Positions 43,089 to 53,900 of a stretch of 64,000 nt of DNA are shown piece by piece; positions within the stretch are counted from its first letter, which is position 1; each line of letters opens with the position of its first letter. The position numbers and the translations under genes were made by a program. The notes below the pieces were generated by a model, which was not told the origin of the DNA, made no database searches, and worked only from the letters and a program-made list of their open reading frames with translations. The stretch is taken from positions 63,385,078 to 63,449,077 of the forward strand of contig CM075862.1 of NCBI GenBank assembly GCA_037975125.1, given 5' to 3'. The DNA comes from Latrodectus hesperus (Eukaryota > Arthropoda > Arachnida > Araneae > Theridiidae).

Positions 43089-43980
43089 AATAGCAATTAA
43101 GGAACAAATGAGCATCCTTTATTAAATTAATAAATATTAAAATATTTTCAAACAAAAAAAGATAAGTTCATAAAAATTTCGGAAATTTATAAATACATTT
43201 CATGTAATTTTTATAAAAAAATTCAATTTAAATTTTATATAAGAACAATTTTCTGGTCATAAATATACTATTTATTTTAAATTTATTTTTTTTCCTTAGC
43301 TTGCAAAAAAAACTATTGTTTATATTAAATTTACTTTCATCAAATTGTATTACTATAAAATTTAATATTTGGAAAATTATTTGTATTAATTTGCGTACAA
43401 ATTTAATTTCATGTGCTTCCTTTTTCGTCAGAAAATGTATTATGCTATCTTAATTAGTTTGACTTATGTTGTTTCGATATATTTAAATTATATATTATTA
43501 AATTATTCTAACTCTCAGAGATTCTCTTTAAAGCTAGATTAAAATTCATGGTATAAATATTACCGCCCTAATAAGTTGTTTTATAAGATCCATCATAGAG
43601 AAATATAATCGTTATGGGCTGAAATATCTCTTCTTCGATGGAAAAAAATATTAATAAATATGAACAGCATGAAGAGCTTCGAAATGAAATGCAAATACTA
43701 AAAATAAATCATTATCAGTCTTGTGTACTTCCTATTAGATATTCTTATCACATATATAATTCCAAGATGTTAGAATTTGTGTTGCAGTGAAGGAAGAAAC
43801 TTCATCGCGCCTCCAATTTATAAATATAATTAGTAAAACTACACATGTATGCATTAATTCTCTTTTTTTATTTAAAATCAAATATTTTTAAGAGTTAATG
43901 TGCGAAAACCATTCACTTGAAAAACTTTGTTCTTATTATGTGCTGGTGGAAGAAATTTCTCGTTCTTATTCTCTTAATTC
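42200..43980. other. Gene-free AT-rich stretch
   Basis: I see no exon pair, element end or RNA gene here. It contains AT-rich foldback-like tracts around 42840-42930 and a compound (AT)n(GT)n run at 43049-43088. Confidence 0.5.
43049..43088. repeat. Compound (AT)n(GT)n microsatellite
   Basis: About 20 bases of AT followed by about 20 bases of GT. Confidence 0.9.
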
Positions 43981-43988
43981 GATTTCTG

Positions 43989-44005
43989 TCTCTCTCTCTC
44001 TCTCT

Positions 44006-44090
<85 letters not shown>
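43989..44090. repeat. Compound (TC)10(GT)41 microsatellite
   Basis: TC 43989-44008, then GT 44009-44090, both uninterrupted. Confidence 0.97.
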
Positions 44091-44093
<3 letters not shown>

Positions 44094-44459
44094 ATAAGTT
44101 TTTACAATTATTAATAATTTATTAAAATTGAAAGAAAATTAAAAAAAAAAAATTGGATTCAATATTTTAGAGGATTAGGTCCTTTTTTATTCATTTGGAT
44201 CTTTTTTTTTTTCATGAATAAAATAAAATAAATTAAATGATTTTAAAAACATTTTTCAAAATCTCAAAAATATCGCAGATAAAAATTTATAAATATATAA
44301 AATCAACAAATTTGCAAGTTTATATTTAATTGCAAGTTTTTATCATCAATAATTAATTAACGGAAGCATTTATATATTACATTCGCTAACAAATTTTTAA
44401 ATAAATTATCGCTGCATTTTGGTATCTCCAATCATATCTAGTTGAATGAATATTCTATG

Positions 44460-44625
44460 TTGTTGTTACTTAGGACACTTGGACAAGCCAACCTCGTTAT
44501 ACCTGCGAATTTAAGTCAGTAAGGTGCGTCTTTCGTTTAAACAAAGCACCACGAAGGTGTAAGTACGACTTTGCTCTAAACTCCTTTAATAGATGGCACC
44601 ACTAGATGATTCATTACCTCAATAT
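44460..44625 (-). mobile_element. SINE-related repeat, tail type A
   Basis: Read on the minus strand it runs GGTGGTGCCATCTAT-like body, GAGCAAAGTCGTACTT, ACGAAAGACGCACC, GACTTAAATTCGCA, GGCTTGTCCAAGTGTC, then AAGTAACAACA at its end (44460). This matches 48425-48581 and the tail of the SINE at 51009-51333. The tRNA head is absent. Confidence 0.75.
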
Positions 44626-44649
44626 ATGTTCTATATGCTTATAGCATAA

Positions 44650-44712
44650 CTTATTGCCGAATGGTCAGTCTCTAGCCTTCAATTTATAGGTTTGATTTCC
44701 ATTTCGGTAATT
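44650..44712 (+). mobile_element. tRNA-like SINE head
   Basis: CGAATGGTCAGTC (A box-like) and TAGGTTTGATTTCC (B box-like) at tRNA spacing. The flanks do not pair into an acceptor stem, so a decayed SINE head is more likely than a tRNA gene. Confidence 0.4.
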
Positions 44713-45852
44713 AATGTTTGAATTAGCTTGTTAGTTTTCTTCAGTTCCATATGTTTAGGTTGCCTTCTTCGTTTATTGTGATTAATGTATCATGTTAATG
44801 AATGTTTGGTTGCAGGAACAAAGCACACATCGATATTTGGCCTATTACTTTCAAAGTTATAATTTAATTTGGAATACATTGCAACAAAAATATATTAAAA
44901 ACAGGTTCCTATCTAATTATTCCTCACGTTAAAAAAAATGAAAAACAATGTGAAAATACTGACAAATATCTATTTGACATATATTAATAAAATGATTCGT
45001 TAAAAAGAAATTTTAAAACGCAGTAAAGAATATTTGTAGTTTTATTATGCCTCGAAGTGAGAGAGTAAGCATTTTATTAGAGATTGTACACTGGTCATAC
45101 CATAGTCTCTCACTTTGACCTCATAGCAACATACATATTATCTTTACATGTTTTTTTTTTTTGTAAGAGTTCTTAATTCTGAAAATGGGGAAATTTTGTG
45201 GGACTAAACAGAAGAGTATGCAGTATTCTCTTCTCTATATTTTGTTGTAATGCTATGAAAGAATTAAACGAAAAGCAAACCAACTAAAAGTTCAATATCA
45301 TCTACTTTCTATTATCTATATTATCTTAAAAAAAGTGTTATCAAAGAAAAAGTCCATGAAAAAAATTAATGTGTGCACTAGAAAGTAAGACGTATGATTT
45401 CTAAATTTGTAACAGGAAATCAAATTATGCATCATATACAAAATTATCTGAAAAAATAATACAGGGATCAAATATAAAATGTAAATATAAATTTGAAAAA
45501 AAATTGTTGAAATTAATTTAATGTTCATATTGAAGGAGACTTTTATTGAGGCTTCTTATTTATTGTCACTGTATGTGAGTATTATGCTATCACTTAAGAG
45601 ATAGCATACTTTCAGATATCTGAAGACCCACCGAGATTTTGGAGATTTTTCGTTGAGAGTAAACAATATTCTCGAGGGTGGAAACCCTGAAAACACCGAA
45701 TCAATCACCAAGACAGATAATAAGAAGCAAAAGTGCAATACCATCCTTTTGTAGTTGACTGATTCTATTTATACCAGTCTAATCCATTGAGTGTGGTGCT
45801 ACCAGTATGATATGGTTAGCTAATCCAGATAGCAATGATCAGATTAATTATA

Positions 45853-47050
45853 CACTATTGGCCACCGTAAATGCAACACCCTGAAGGAAGTATGCAAATA
45901 ACCAGAAATTTACAACATACATTAGTGGAGGTGAGATATGCAAATGATTAGAATTTTACAGCAGACGCACATCACGCGCACACTGTGGCGCCACTTTAAA
46001 GCGCTATTTTAGGCTTGGAGATTTGGACGATTTCAAATTCGTCAATTGTGTTTTTCTTGTATTCCTTTTTCAAAAATGATCAACTATGCCTCGTAGAAAA
46101 CAGGCATCATTTTTTGATCAAATATCCGAGTTCGACAGAGGAAGGATGGTTGCCTACCGAGATTGTGGATTATCTTTAAGGGAAATCAATAGTCGTTTTG
46201 GACGAAACCAAACAACTGTAATGAGAATATGTCCAGTGCAGGCCACCACTTCACGTGATGACAGGCAAATTGTGCGCATGGCAGTGACGGATCGCTCCAG
46301 TGTCTGCGCGTACCATTCGACGCCGTTTACAGCAGAGTGGTCAGTTCGCAAGACATCCAGTGTTTAGTCTATCCTTGGTACAGAATCACAGACACCTCCA
46401 CCCCAATGGTGAGATGAAAGAAGAATGTGGATGACAGAATGGAATGAAATGTCTTTACTGACGAGTCACGCTTCTGTCTGCAACACCACGATAGTCTCAT
46501 TCGAGTCTGGAGACACCGTGTAGAGAGGATGCTGAATATTTGCGTAATGCACTAACCACACTGATCCTGCACCGGGTATTATGATATGGGGTGGTATTGG
46601 ATATCACTCTAGCACTTCTCTTGTACGTATTACAGGTACTTTAAACAGCCAGCGCTAGATCTCCGAGTTGTTGGAGCCAGATGTCCTTCCTTACCATTAG
46701 GGCTTGCTCCCAGCTATATTTCAACCGGATAATGCGAGACCTTACATGACACGCATTGTCCAGGGCTTCTTCGTTAATCCCCAGATTGAATTGTTTCCCT
46801 GGCCAGCTCGCTGTATGGTTCTTTCACCGATAGAAAACATATTGTCCATTGTTGCTAAATGACTGACCCAAATTACATTCATAGCTGCCACACCAGATCA
46901 ACTTTGGCAACGTGTGGAAGTTGCTTGGTTTGCTATACCTCAAGAACACATCCAAAGTCTCTTTGAATGAATGTCGAAGCTTGTGGCAGCGGTGATCTCA
47001 AACAATGACGGCTGCTCTGGCTACTGATTTTGACAAGAACCATACTTCAC
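45853..47050 (+). mobile_element. Decayed Tc1-like element
   Basis: The left end starts with CACTATTGGCCACCG after a TA (45851-45852). The interior encodes a broken Tc1-type transposase on the plus strand. No matching right inverted repeat is found around 47000-47100, so the right end is lost or too diverged to see. The end coordinate is nominal. Confidence 0.82.
46086..47025 (+). pseudogene. Tc1-type transposase pseudogene
   Basis: The first 93 codons are open: MPRRKQASFFDQISEFDRGR, then MVAYRDCGLSLREINSRFGR (helix-turn-helix) and NQTTVMRIC. After that the frame has lost a piece of the second DNA-binding part and is broken by stops. Readable later pieces: WMTEWNEM, DPAPGIMIWGGIGYHS, GTLNSQR, AIFQPDNARPYM (second catalytic Asp), LSPIENI (catalytic Glu region) and TPDQLWQRVEVAWFAIPQ. 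The first catalytic Asp lies in a shifted frame (LLTSHASV where the family has FTDESRF). Confidence 0.85.
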
Positions 47051-47280
47051 AGAAGTCTATAAGTCTATTTGATACTTAGTCAACATGTTATCTACATAAA
47101 TTTTATTGTGATATCTCTTGTCTTTCTTGGTGCTGCAATTTGGGTGGTCAGCAGTGTATTTAATCCATTATTAAGATCAAATTTGCATTTACACAATAAA
47201 ATTTCACTCTTAACAATGAAGTTCCTTTTGACTCCGCATAATGATCATACTAATGGATAAAGGCTATTTATCAGACATTT

Positions 47281-47520
47281 TATCACATACCCACGTAAAT
47301 TGACTTTCTTAAAGGCTTTTCATATATTGTGGGTATTATTCCCTTGTCACTAGGGAAGCCAAAAAAAAACTCCCAAGTACCTAACCCAACATGTATGCAT
47401 ACAGACGCCAAGGGCATGACATTTATCTCCCATTATTCAATATTGGTTGGGATCGAATCTGGAACCTTCCGCTTTGAAGAGCGCTATCTTACCACTAGGC
47501 CACAATAAGCTCTCAATGAT
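47281..47520 (-). mobile_element. tRNA-headed SINE
   Basis: On the minus strand: TGGCCTAGTGGTAAGATAGC (A box) near 47505-47486 and GGTTCCAGATTCGATCCCA (B box) near 47467-47449, then a non-tRNA body running to about 47281. The A-to-B spacing is tRNA-like. It seems to interrupt the degenerate tandem array next to it. Confidence 0.6.
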
Positions 47521-47559
47521 GGTCTCATCAGAAGTCCACGAGATACTTGGAATCTTGGT

Positions 47560-48055
47560 TATCGCATTTAATTTAAAGTTAAGTATAAATTCACATTTAT
47601 GCAGTGTGATGCTACACTTAACGACGATGATCTTATCAGTTAGCTAAGGTGAACTAAAGCAGATATTTTTGTGATCAAAGTAATTGCATTAAATCTACTA
47701 TTTAAAGACAAATGTACATTTATGCTTCATAATGCACCATTGACGATAATTTCATTAGTAAACCATAGTAAATTAAGCTGGATAGTCAATCCAAGTAGTC
47801 ATATTTAATTCATTGCTTAGGCCAAATTTACTATTATATGTCCAGATGCTGTGCTTGAAGATGATAGTTCTAATAGAAGAACATGATGGACAAAATAGCA
47901 GAGATCACAAAACAATCGTGTTTAATCTAGTGCTTAAAGCAAATTCACTTTCATACGGTATTGATGCTAAGCTCAACAATGATGGGCCTACCAGAAGATT
48001 TCGAAGAATTTGGTTAAACATCAGATATCAAGATAGTCACTATTTACAATTATAG
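47560..48055. repeat. Degenerate tandem array, unit about 110-120 bp
   Basis: Four diverged units begin near 47565, 47687, 47799 and 47918. Each has the order GCATTTAAT-like start, TTAAAG, AAATTxACATTTATG-like core, GATGCTxxxCTTxACGATGAT-like block and a TCATxAGTA-like end. A possible fifth unit lies at 47156, left of the SINE at 47281-47520. The 80-codon open frame at 47813-48055 is a by-product of two units and looks non-coding. Confidence 0.6.
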
Positions 48056-48086
48056 TTGGATAGTTAAATAAGGAATGATCTGTTCT

Positions 48087-48200
48087 TAATAGCTTAATAT
48101 TTAAGAAATTCGTTGCTGAACTGATGGTTAATAGTCAGGTCTGCAGCTTAACAATTAGTTGGCTCTATTCCTGTCTCAGTTGTAGATGTGTGTTGTAGTT
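48087..48200 (+). repeat. Possible tRNA-like SINE remnant
   Basis: TGATGGTTAATAG and TTGGCTCTATTCC lie at A box / B box spacing, but both are poor matches. Confidence 0.25.
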
Positions 48201-48424
48201 TTGAAACAACTTTTAATTTCTAGTTTTCGATCGATTAAACACAGGTAAGCAAAATGTGACATTAATATCGTAAAACAAACTCAAAACTTGTCTTGAAGAA
48301 AGCTCAATTGTTCTAAACAAGATAACATAATGCTTTAGCTCTGTATAACTATAATAATAAATCCTAAAAAAATTCATAAACGTATATATATTTCAGATCA
48401 ATGTCAAAATTGAAGGAATGGATC

Positions 48425-48581
48425 CTCTGGTGGTGCCATCTATCGGAGGAGTTAAGAGCAAAGTCATATTTTCACCTTTGTGTTGCTCTGGTTAAACAAA
48501 AGACGCAACCTACTGACTTAAATTCGCATAGCCAATGGCATAGTGAGCTTGGTTTGTCCAAGTGTCATAAGTAACAACAAC
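48425..48581 (+). mobile_element. SINE-related repeat, tail type A
   Basis: GGTGGTGCCATCTATCGGAG, GAGCAAAGTCATATT, TTAAACAAAAGACGC, GACTTAAATTCGCATAGCC, GGTTTGTCCAAGTGTCATAA, GTAACAACAACA. It matches 44460-44625 in inverted orientation and the tail of 51009-51333 in direct orientation. Confidence 0.75.
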
Positions 48582-48599
48582 AGATTTTTCTGTCTTTAC

Positions 48600-49265
48600 T
48601 TGAAATTTTTTGGAGAGGAAATTTATCTCGCATGAGTTTTATGAAATAGGCTTTGAAATCCTAAGACTTTCTAGAGTTAGACAAATTCTTCGAATTTCAA
48701 GGCTTTAAAATTTTTGCATAAGAGCAATGATTAAAGAAAAAACAAAATATGTTGAAAAAAAATAAAAAAGTAAATGCGTCAATTTTCATATGATTTAGAA
48801 GGTTGCCAAATACACATATTTTTATTAACTACCAATATTCTCATGATGACAGTTATTTTAGTTTTTATTTTCTTTCTGTTGATTGGCATTAAATAATGCA
48901 ATACATTGCATGGAATATTTTTTGAAAAATTGTTATTAATTTTAAATATGCAATAAATTTATTTATCTTAGTCGTAAATGATATTTTAAGATTTTTAACA
49001 TAATTTATCATAATGATGGATGTTTGTAATGCTTCAGAATCCACATCAAACCATAATTTCCATTCGAATCAACCTTCGAATTATAAATAGTGATTACAAG
49101 TTTATTTGTTTCCAATAAGTTTAGGGCTGCCTATTTCTGTTGACATAAAAGCCGCTAAACGCAATTTGTAGACTCGAAAATCTGAATCACTATAAAATGA
49201 CGAGGTCGATACCTGAGCTGGTATCCTCCTCTTCACTCTACTTGTGAAAGACCCATCAGTGAACG
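48600..49265. other. AT-rich stretch without recognised genes
   Basis: No coding exon, element end or RNA gene is visible. GC content rises at 49100-49265 just before the Tc1-like element, and the minus strand is open for 75 codons there, without a recognisable product. Confidence 0.45.
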
Positions 49266-49270
49266 ACCTA

Positions 49271-50487
49271 CACTCGTGTCCATAAAGTAAGGATAATGCA
49301 AGTTCAGGCAAAGAAAGAGACAAAAGCAAAACAAATGTGACTTATTTGTAAAGTACATTTATTAAACGAAAGGTAAAGAGCAAAAAATAAGCCATATGTT
49401 TGACATCATTAAAAAAAATTGCTATTTTTACTCAATGAGGCAAATTTAAAAAAAATAACCTATTTACAAAAACCAGTGTAACATGGTTTGATATGTCCCC
49501 CAGACCATGCAATACAGGCCGTACAACACCTAGGCATGCTGAGTATCTTGAGGAATAGGACACCACTCATCAAGCAATGCTCTCCGAAGTTCAAGTAGGC
49601 ATGTGGGAGGGGGGTTGACGGGCAGAAATTCGTCGGCCAAGCTTGTCCCACACATGCTCTATTGGATTCAAGTCCGGAGAGTATGCTGGCCAGTTCATAG
49701 GGGTGATATCCTCCGATTGAAGGCATTCGTCTATAATGTTTGCACGGTGAGGACAAGCGTTGTCCTCCATAAACAGAAATTCTGCACCCATGGCGCCCCG
49801 AAACAAACGTACATGTTGTTTCAGAATGACATCCCGATAAATGTGACCTGTCATGGTTACATTCTGAACACTAGGTTAGTTCTGGAACCCAGAATAATTC
49901 CTCCTGAAACGAGCAATCCTGCACCACCGTAACGGTGTTGTTCAATGGTGTTCTCTTAGTGATAGCGGGTACCTGGCCCTCTCCATATGAAAGTCCGGCG
50001 AGAATCAGACTGAAAGCTAAACCTGGACTCGTCGGAAAACATCACACAAGACCAAGACTGTTGCGGTGTGTCCAATACAAGCTCTCTACTCCAGGCTAAC
50101 CGCAGGCGATAGTGAGTCGCGGTAAGTGGAACACATCTGACAGGCCTGCGAGTATATAGACCAATGTGCCCTAAGCATCTGTACACGGTTTGCCTTGAAA
50201 CTGTACCGGTAGCTGAAGAGAGCTGACGAGACAGGTCTGATGCTGTGCTCCGTCTGTTTCTTTTGGCAGTAATTGCCAAATACCGGTCTTCATTCGGCGT
50301 TGTAACTCGGTGGTGACCTGGGCTGTACCGTCTACTCACATTGCCATCATTTTGGAACCGTTGCCAAAACCTTTAGATGACACTCTGAGCGATTCCAAGT
50401 TCCTCAAATACATCCAGCTGGGTATCCACATTCCAGACGGCAATTTCTGTGTGATTCTGAATCATCCTTAATTTATGGACATGAGTG
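49271..50487 (-). mobile_element. Tc1-like element with both ends
   Basis: TA flanks (49269-49270 and 50488-50489). The terminal inverted repeats match over about 24 bases: the left reads CACTCGTGTCCATAAAGTAA, and the right, reversed, reads CACTCATGTCCATAAATTAA. The transposase gene is on the minus strand and broken. A solo copy of the left end occurs at 55496-55706. Confidence 0.93.
49591..50465 (-). pseudogene. Tc1-type transposase pseudogene (DD34E), few lesions
   Basis: Starts at ATG 50465 (MIQNHTEIAVWNVDTQLDVF). There is a stop near 50383 in the first DNA-binding part and a shift near 50340. The frame is then open from 50339 to 49956: MSRRYSPGHHRVTTPNEDRY, the second helix-turn-helix, RPVRCVPLTATHYRLRL, and CVMFSDESRFSF with the first Asp. 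After further breaks it is open again from 49854 to 49591: GHIYRDVILKQHV, FLFMEDNACPHRA (second Asp) and YSPDLNPIEHVWDKLG (Glu). All three catalytic residues remain, so this is a fairly young dead copy. Confidence 0.9.
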
Positions 50488-51008
50488 TATGTTTAAAACA
50501 CATTAAGCTCATTTCAGAACAGTCATGAGGTATATTACGAAAATTATATTTTATTACACTTCTTGATCATTAAATTAATTTATGAGCTAAATTAAAGTTA
50601 CATTTGTATTTGGAATTTAAAAAATAAGAGAAAAAACCAGCTAAATTTATAACATTCAAATATTTAAAAATATTGAGTTTTTAAGAAATCTTCTCTTTAT
50701 ACATGTACAAGCCATAATTTGAAATTGCGTATAAAATTTCAGTTTTCTCCGATTATGGCTCTTAAAATATGGAAAAATGAGTCTTAGTTTAGGTTTTGTT
50801 TTAGAACATTAGAAATCTAATATTTTTTTAAAAGTTTTCGTTGCTTAACATTCAAGCACAAAGTGAATTTAAATACTAAATTTCACGCCTCTCTCTCTCT
50901 CTCTATGGGTTTATTTATTTTTATCTGGGTGTTCAACTGTTAATAAGCGGTTTATGAAATTCGTTTGAAAAATGCAGCATACTGGATACCAGATGATTAA
51001 TTTTTCTG

Positions 51009-51333
51009 TGCCAATTTGTCTAGTGGTCAGCGGGCCTGACTGCGGATAAGGAGGTCCTTAGTTCGAATCCCGGTTCGGGTATGGATGTACTTTCTCTCTC
51101 TATTTATCCGGTCTTTGTCCTTTCCATGTATGAATGAGGTGTGAATGGTTGCCTACCCTATAAACGGGTTCCTATGGCATGTGTGTAGAGCAAAGTCGTA
51201 CTTTCACCTTCATGGTGCTCTGATTAAAACGAAAGACGCTCCCTTTTGACTTAAATTTGCATAGCCAAGCCATAGCGAGCTTGGCTTGTCCAAGTGTCAT
51301 TAGTAACAACAACAACAACAACAATTTTTCTGT
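51009..51333 (+). mobile_element. tRNA-headed SINE with tail type A
   Basis: Head: TCTAGTGGTCAGC (A box) and TAGTTCGAATCCC (B box), 51020-51073. Middle: GGATGTACTTTCTCTC through CCCTATAAACGGG to CTATGGCATGTGTGTA (51187). Tail: GAGCAAAGTCGTAC through CCAAGTGTCATTAGT to (AAC)n at 51304-51333. Non-coding; internal RNA polymerase III promoter expected. Confidence 0.9.
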
Positions 51334-51339
51334 ACATCA

Positions 51340-52925
51340 AATAAAATAATCTACTTTCTTTATGAAAAGAAACATTTCAGACAGGTTTTTCATTCGAAAA
51401 TCGTTTTATATAAGGATTCTAAGTATAAAAATATTATGTCTAAGTATTACGTCTTGTGTAAGATGGGGAAACTCATAAATTAATGTCGGAATTCATGTAA
51501 AGAAAAGAGATTGGGATCTATCCCGATTCAGATTCACGATATTATTTCCTGTGCTACTTCTAAATTATGACAGTCTATAAACTATGGAATCATTAGATCC
51601 ATAAGAATTATGTTGAATGCTATGTAGAATCTTAGCGGCCATTGCCATAAACTAATTCCAGAATAATAATGATGTCTCCTCAGTTACACAGGATCATCCA
51701 GTTACATCACGTATCTAAAGTTTGTATTTTGATTTATGTATAGAAATATGAGTGATTACATATTAGAAATTAGGATTTTGGCAACACAAATAAGTTGTTA
51801 CTTCAATGTAGTTGCAACAGGAATAAACATTGTTAAAGTGTTGTAGCCAATGATGACACAGGATGGAAAAGTGAATTACGTTCTCTAGACGGACAAAAAA
51901 CCTGGTTCGGTGTATTTTATCATGTTGGACAAGAGCGCAAAATATAATGAAAATAAATATTGAGGATTTGAATACATCAAGATTAATTAAATCTAGTAAA
52001 TGGTGCAGTGTATCATTTGGTGCACATTTGGTTGTCTCTTATAGGTATAATTGATAATACATTAGTCACTATAAAACTCCTAGTATGTTATAACTTGTGA
52101 CGGATATCCACAAATTCTGTATTATGCCATTTTTTATTTGCACACACAAAGCAATACTTCACAAGCAATAGAAATATTATTCAGACATTCATTGAAACAG
52201 AATTTCACTCTATTATAACAATATTCAATATCATTATCGATTTATAAAATATTGATTTTCTCCTAAATTTGAATTCGCTTTCCGTTTAAAAATATATTCC
52301 AATAAACGAATCGCACGAATCATCTCAACTTTTCACTATTCCATAATGTTCAAATGCAATGGATGTATGTAACTTGCTGAACAATTTTTTTATTCAACTC
52401 AAAATAGATGTCGCGATAGCGGTCTATTTTACATGAAACAGTAGCTTGTCGCTTTCCTGGTGTAGCAATTTTGAGGACAATGTGAACATAATGTTACACA
52501 GAATATATAATACATATAAAAAAACTGTAAAAAAATAAAATGCAATTATATTGGATGTCATTAGTTAACAAGGAAACAAATGTAAAATTAGCTGACAGAG
52601 AAGGTATTATTTTGGGGAATCAGAGCGAATTCAAGAAATTTTCTTTTTAAATTCATTATGAACTAAAGAAATTTAAATATTTCCATGTCTCCATATCCTG
52701 AGAAATATTTGTTTTAATTAAAGTCTAAAATTCTAATGTTGTTATTTCTTAATTCGTACTTGTGTGTGTGGGGGAGAGAGAGGAGCAGGGAAAAGAGAGA
52801 TTTGATAGGTCCACATATTTTGAGAAGACCCGGTATTTAATTAAGGAAACCAAAGTAACCTTAAAAATCCTTCATCAATCTATTGGTACGAAATACCTAA
52901 ATTTACTTCGACATAATATCATGCG
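51340..52925. other. AT-rich stretch without recognised genes
   Basis: No exon pair or element end is seen. A short GGGGGAGAGAGAGGAG purine run lies at 52769-52786. Confidence 0.45.
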
Positions 52926-52934
52926 GAGTAGTCA

Positions 52935-53215
52935 CCCAACTTATCTAGTGGTCAGCGTGCCTGACTACGGATAGGGAGGTCCTGGCTTCGAATCCCGGTT
53001 AGGGCATGGATGTACTTTCTTTCTGTCTATCCTGTCTTTGTCCTTTCCTTGTATGAATGAGTTGTGAATGGTTGCCTACCCTATAAATGGGTACCTATGG
53101 CATGTATGTACTGAGGAAGTCGGACTCCACACCAAAATATGGTTCAGTTGGAAAAGTGGAGCAGCGCACCCTATAATGCCGGCCCAGCTGGCACACGACA
53201 ACAACAACATCATGC
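52935..53215 (+). mobile_element. tRNA-headed SINE with tail type B
   Basis: Head with TCTAGTGGTCAGCG and GCTTCGAATCCC. The middle matches 51009-51333 up to GGCATGTATGTA (53110). It then has a different tail: CTGAGGAAGTCGGACTCCAC, GGTTCAGTTGGAAAAGTGGA, GCAGCGCACC, CAGCTGGCACACGACAACAA. Confidence 0.9.
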
Positions 53216-53827
53216 TGAGTTCAACATGCGATTAAAATGAATGCATAATTGCCTAAAATATATACATAATACACATTATTTAAAAAAAAGACAATGAAAT
53301 AAAGCCTTAAACAAAATTAATAATGTTTTACAATTAATAATTAAAAACAGTGCAATGTTAAGATGGGTATGTTGAATTAATAAAAAAATTATTTCACATA
53401 TTAGCAGGAAACCCTCAAATTTATTTCATTTTCTTAGTAAAGACTTGCCGACATATTGCTCTTAATAATCCGCTTTATGGATAATCCGTGTGATATCTAC
53501 ATTCCAAATAACTTCAATCTCTGATAGAGAAAAAAAAACTTTCAATTCAAAGAAATAAAAAAATTTCAATGATTTTCTAAAGATGTAAATCTGAAAATTT
53601 CAAAAAAGTTATAATTTTGTTACTTATCTAAAAATAATTATGTCAAGCATTAATTATATTTCCTATTGTATGCAAAAACTGTTCAAATCCTTATTTTTCC
53701 TCTGTTCCCTTCTTTGTGGATTTTGTGAATTATCAGCGAAATCAAATTATCCAATATACCATGTCACTCAATTGCTCAGATAATGGCGAGCTTCCTGTGT
53801 GTAATTATGTACCCCTTACATGCGTTG

Positions 53828-53836
53828 TATATAAAG
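53828..53836 (+). promoter_or_regulatory. Candidate TATA box
   Basis: TATATAAAG, 65 bases before the ATG of the small two-exon reading frame. A TTCATC at 53861-53866 could serve as initiator. Confidence 0.4.
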
Positions 53837-53900
53837 GAATTGCTTTTTGTAAGCAAATGTTTCATCAAACAAAATTATCAATCTTGTAAAATCAGCGAGC

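Noticed and set aside
43898..44125. Two open frames rich in alternating Cys-Val
   Set aside because: They are translations of the (GT)41 microsatellite.
46154..46351. Minus-strand open frame in the decayed Tc1-like element
   Set aside because: Antisense shadow of the plus-strand transposase start.
47813..48055. 80-codon open frame
   Set aside because: It spans units of the degenerate tandem array, and the frame is not kept between units.
49460..49932. Additional open frames (98 codons minus, 109 codons plus) in the Tc1-like element
   Set aside because: They are shadows of the transposase frame that carries the catalytic motifs.
51020..51073. Functional tRNA gene
   Set aside because: A and B boxes are present, but the ends do not form an acceptor stem and the same head recurs with repeat bodies at several places, so these are SINE heads.
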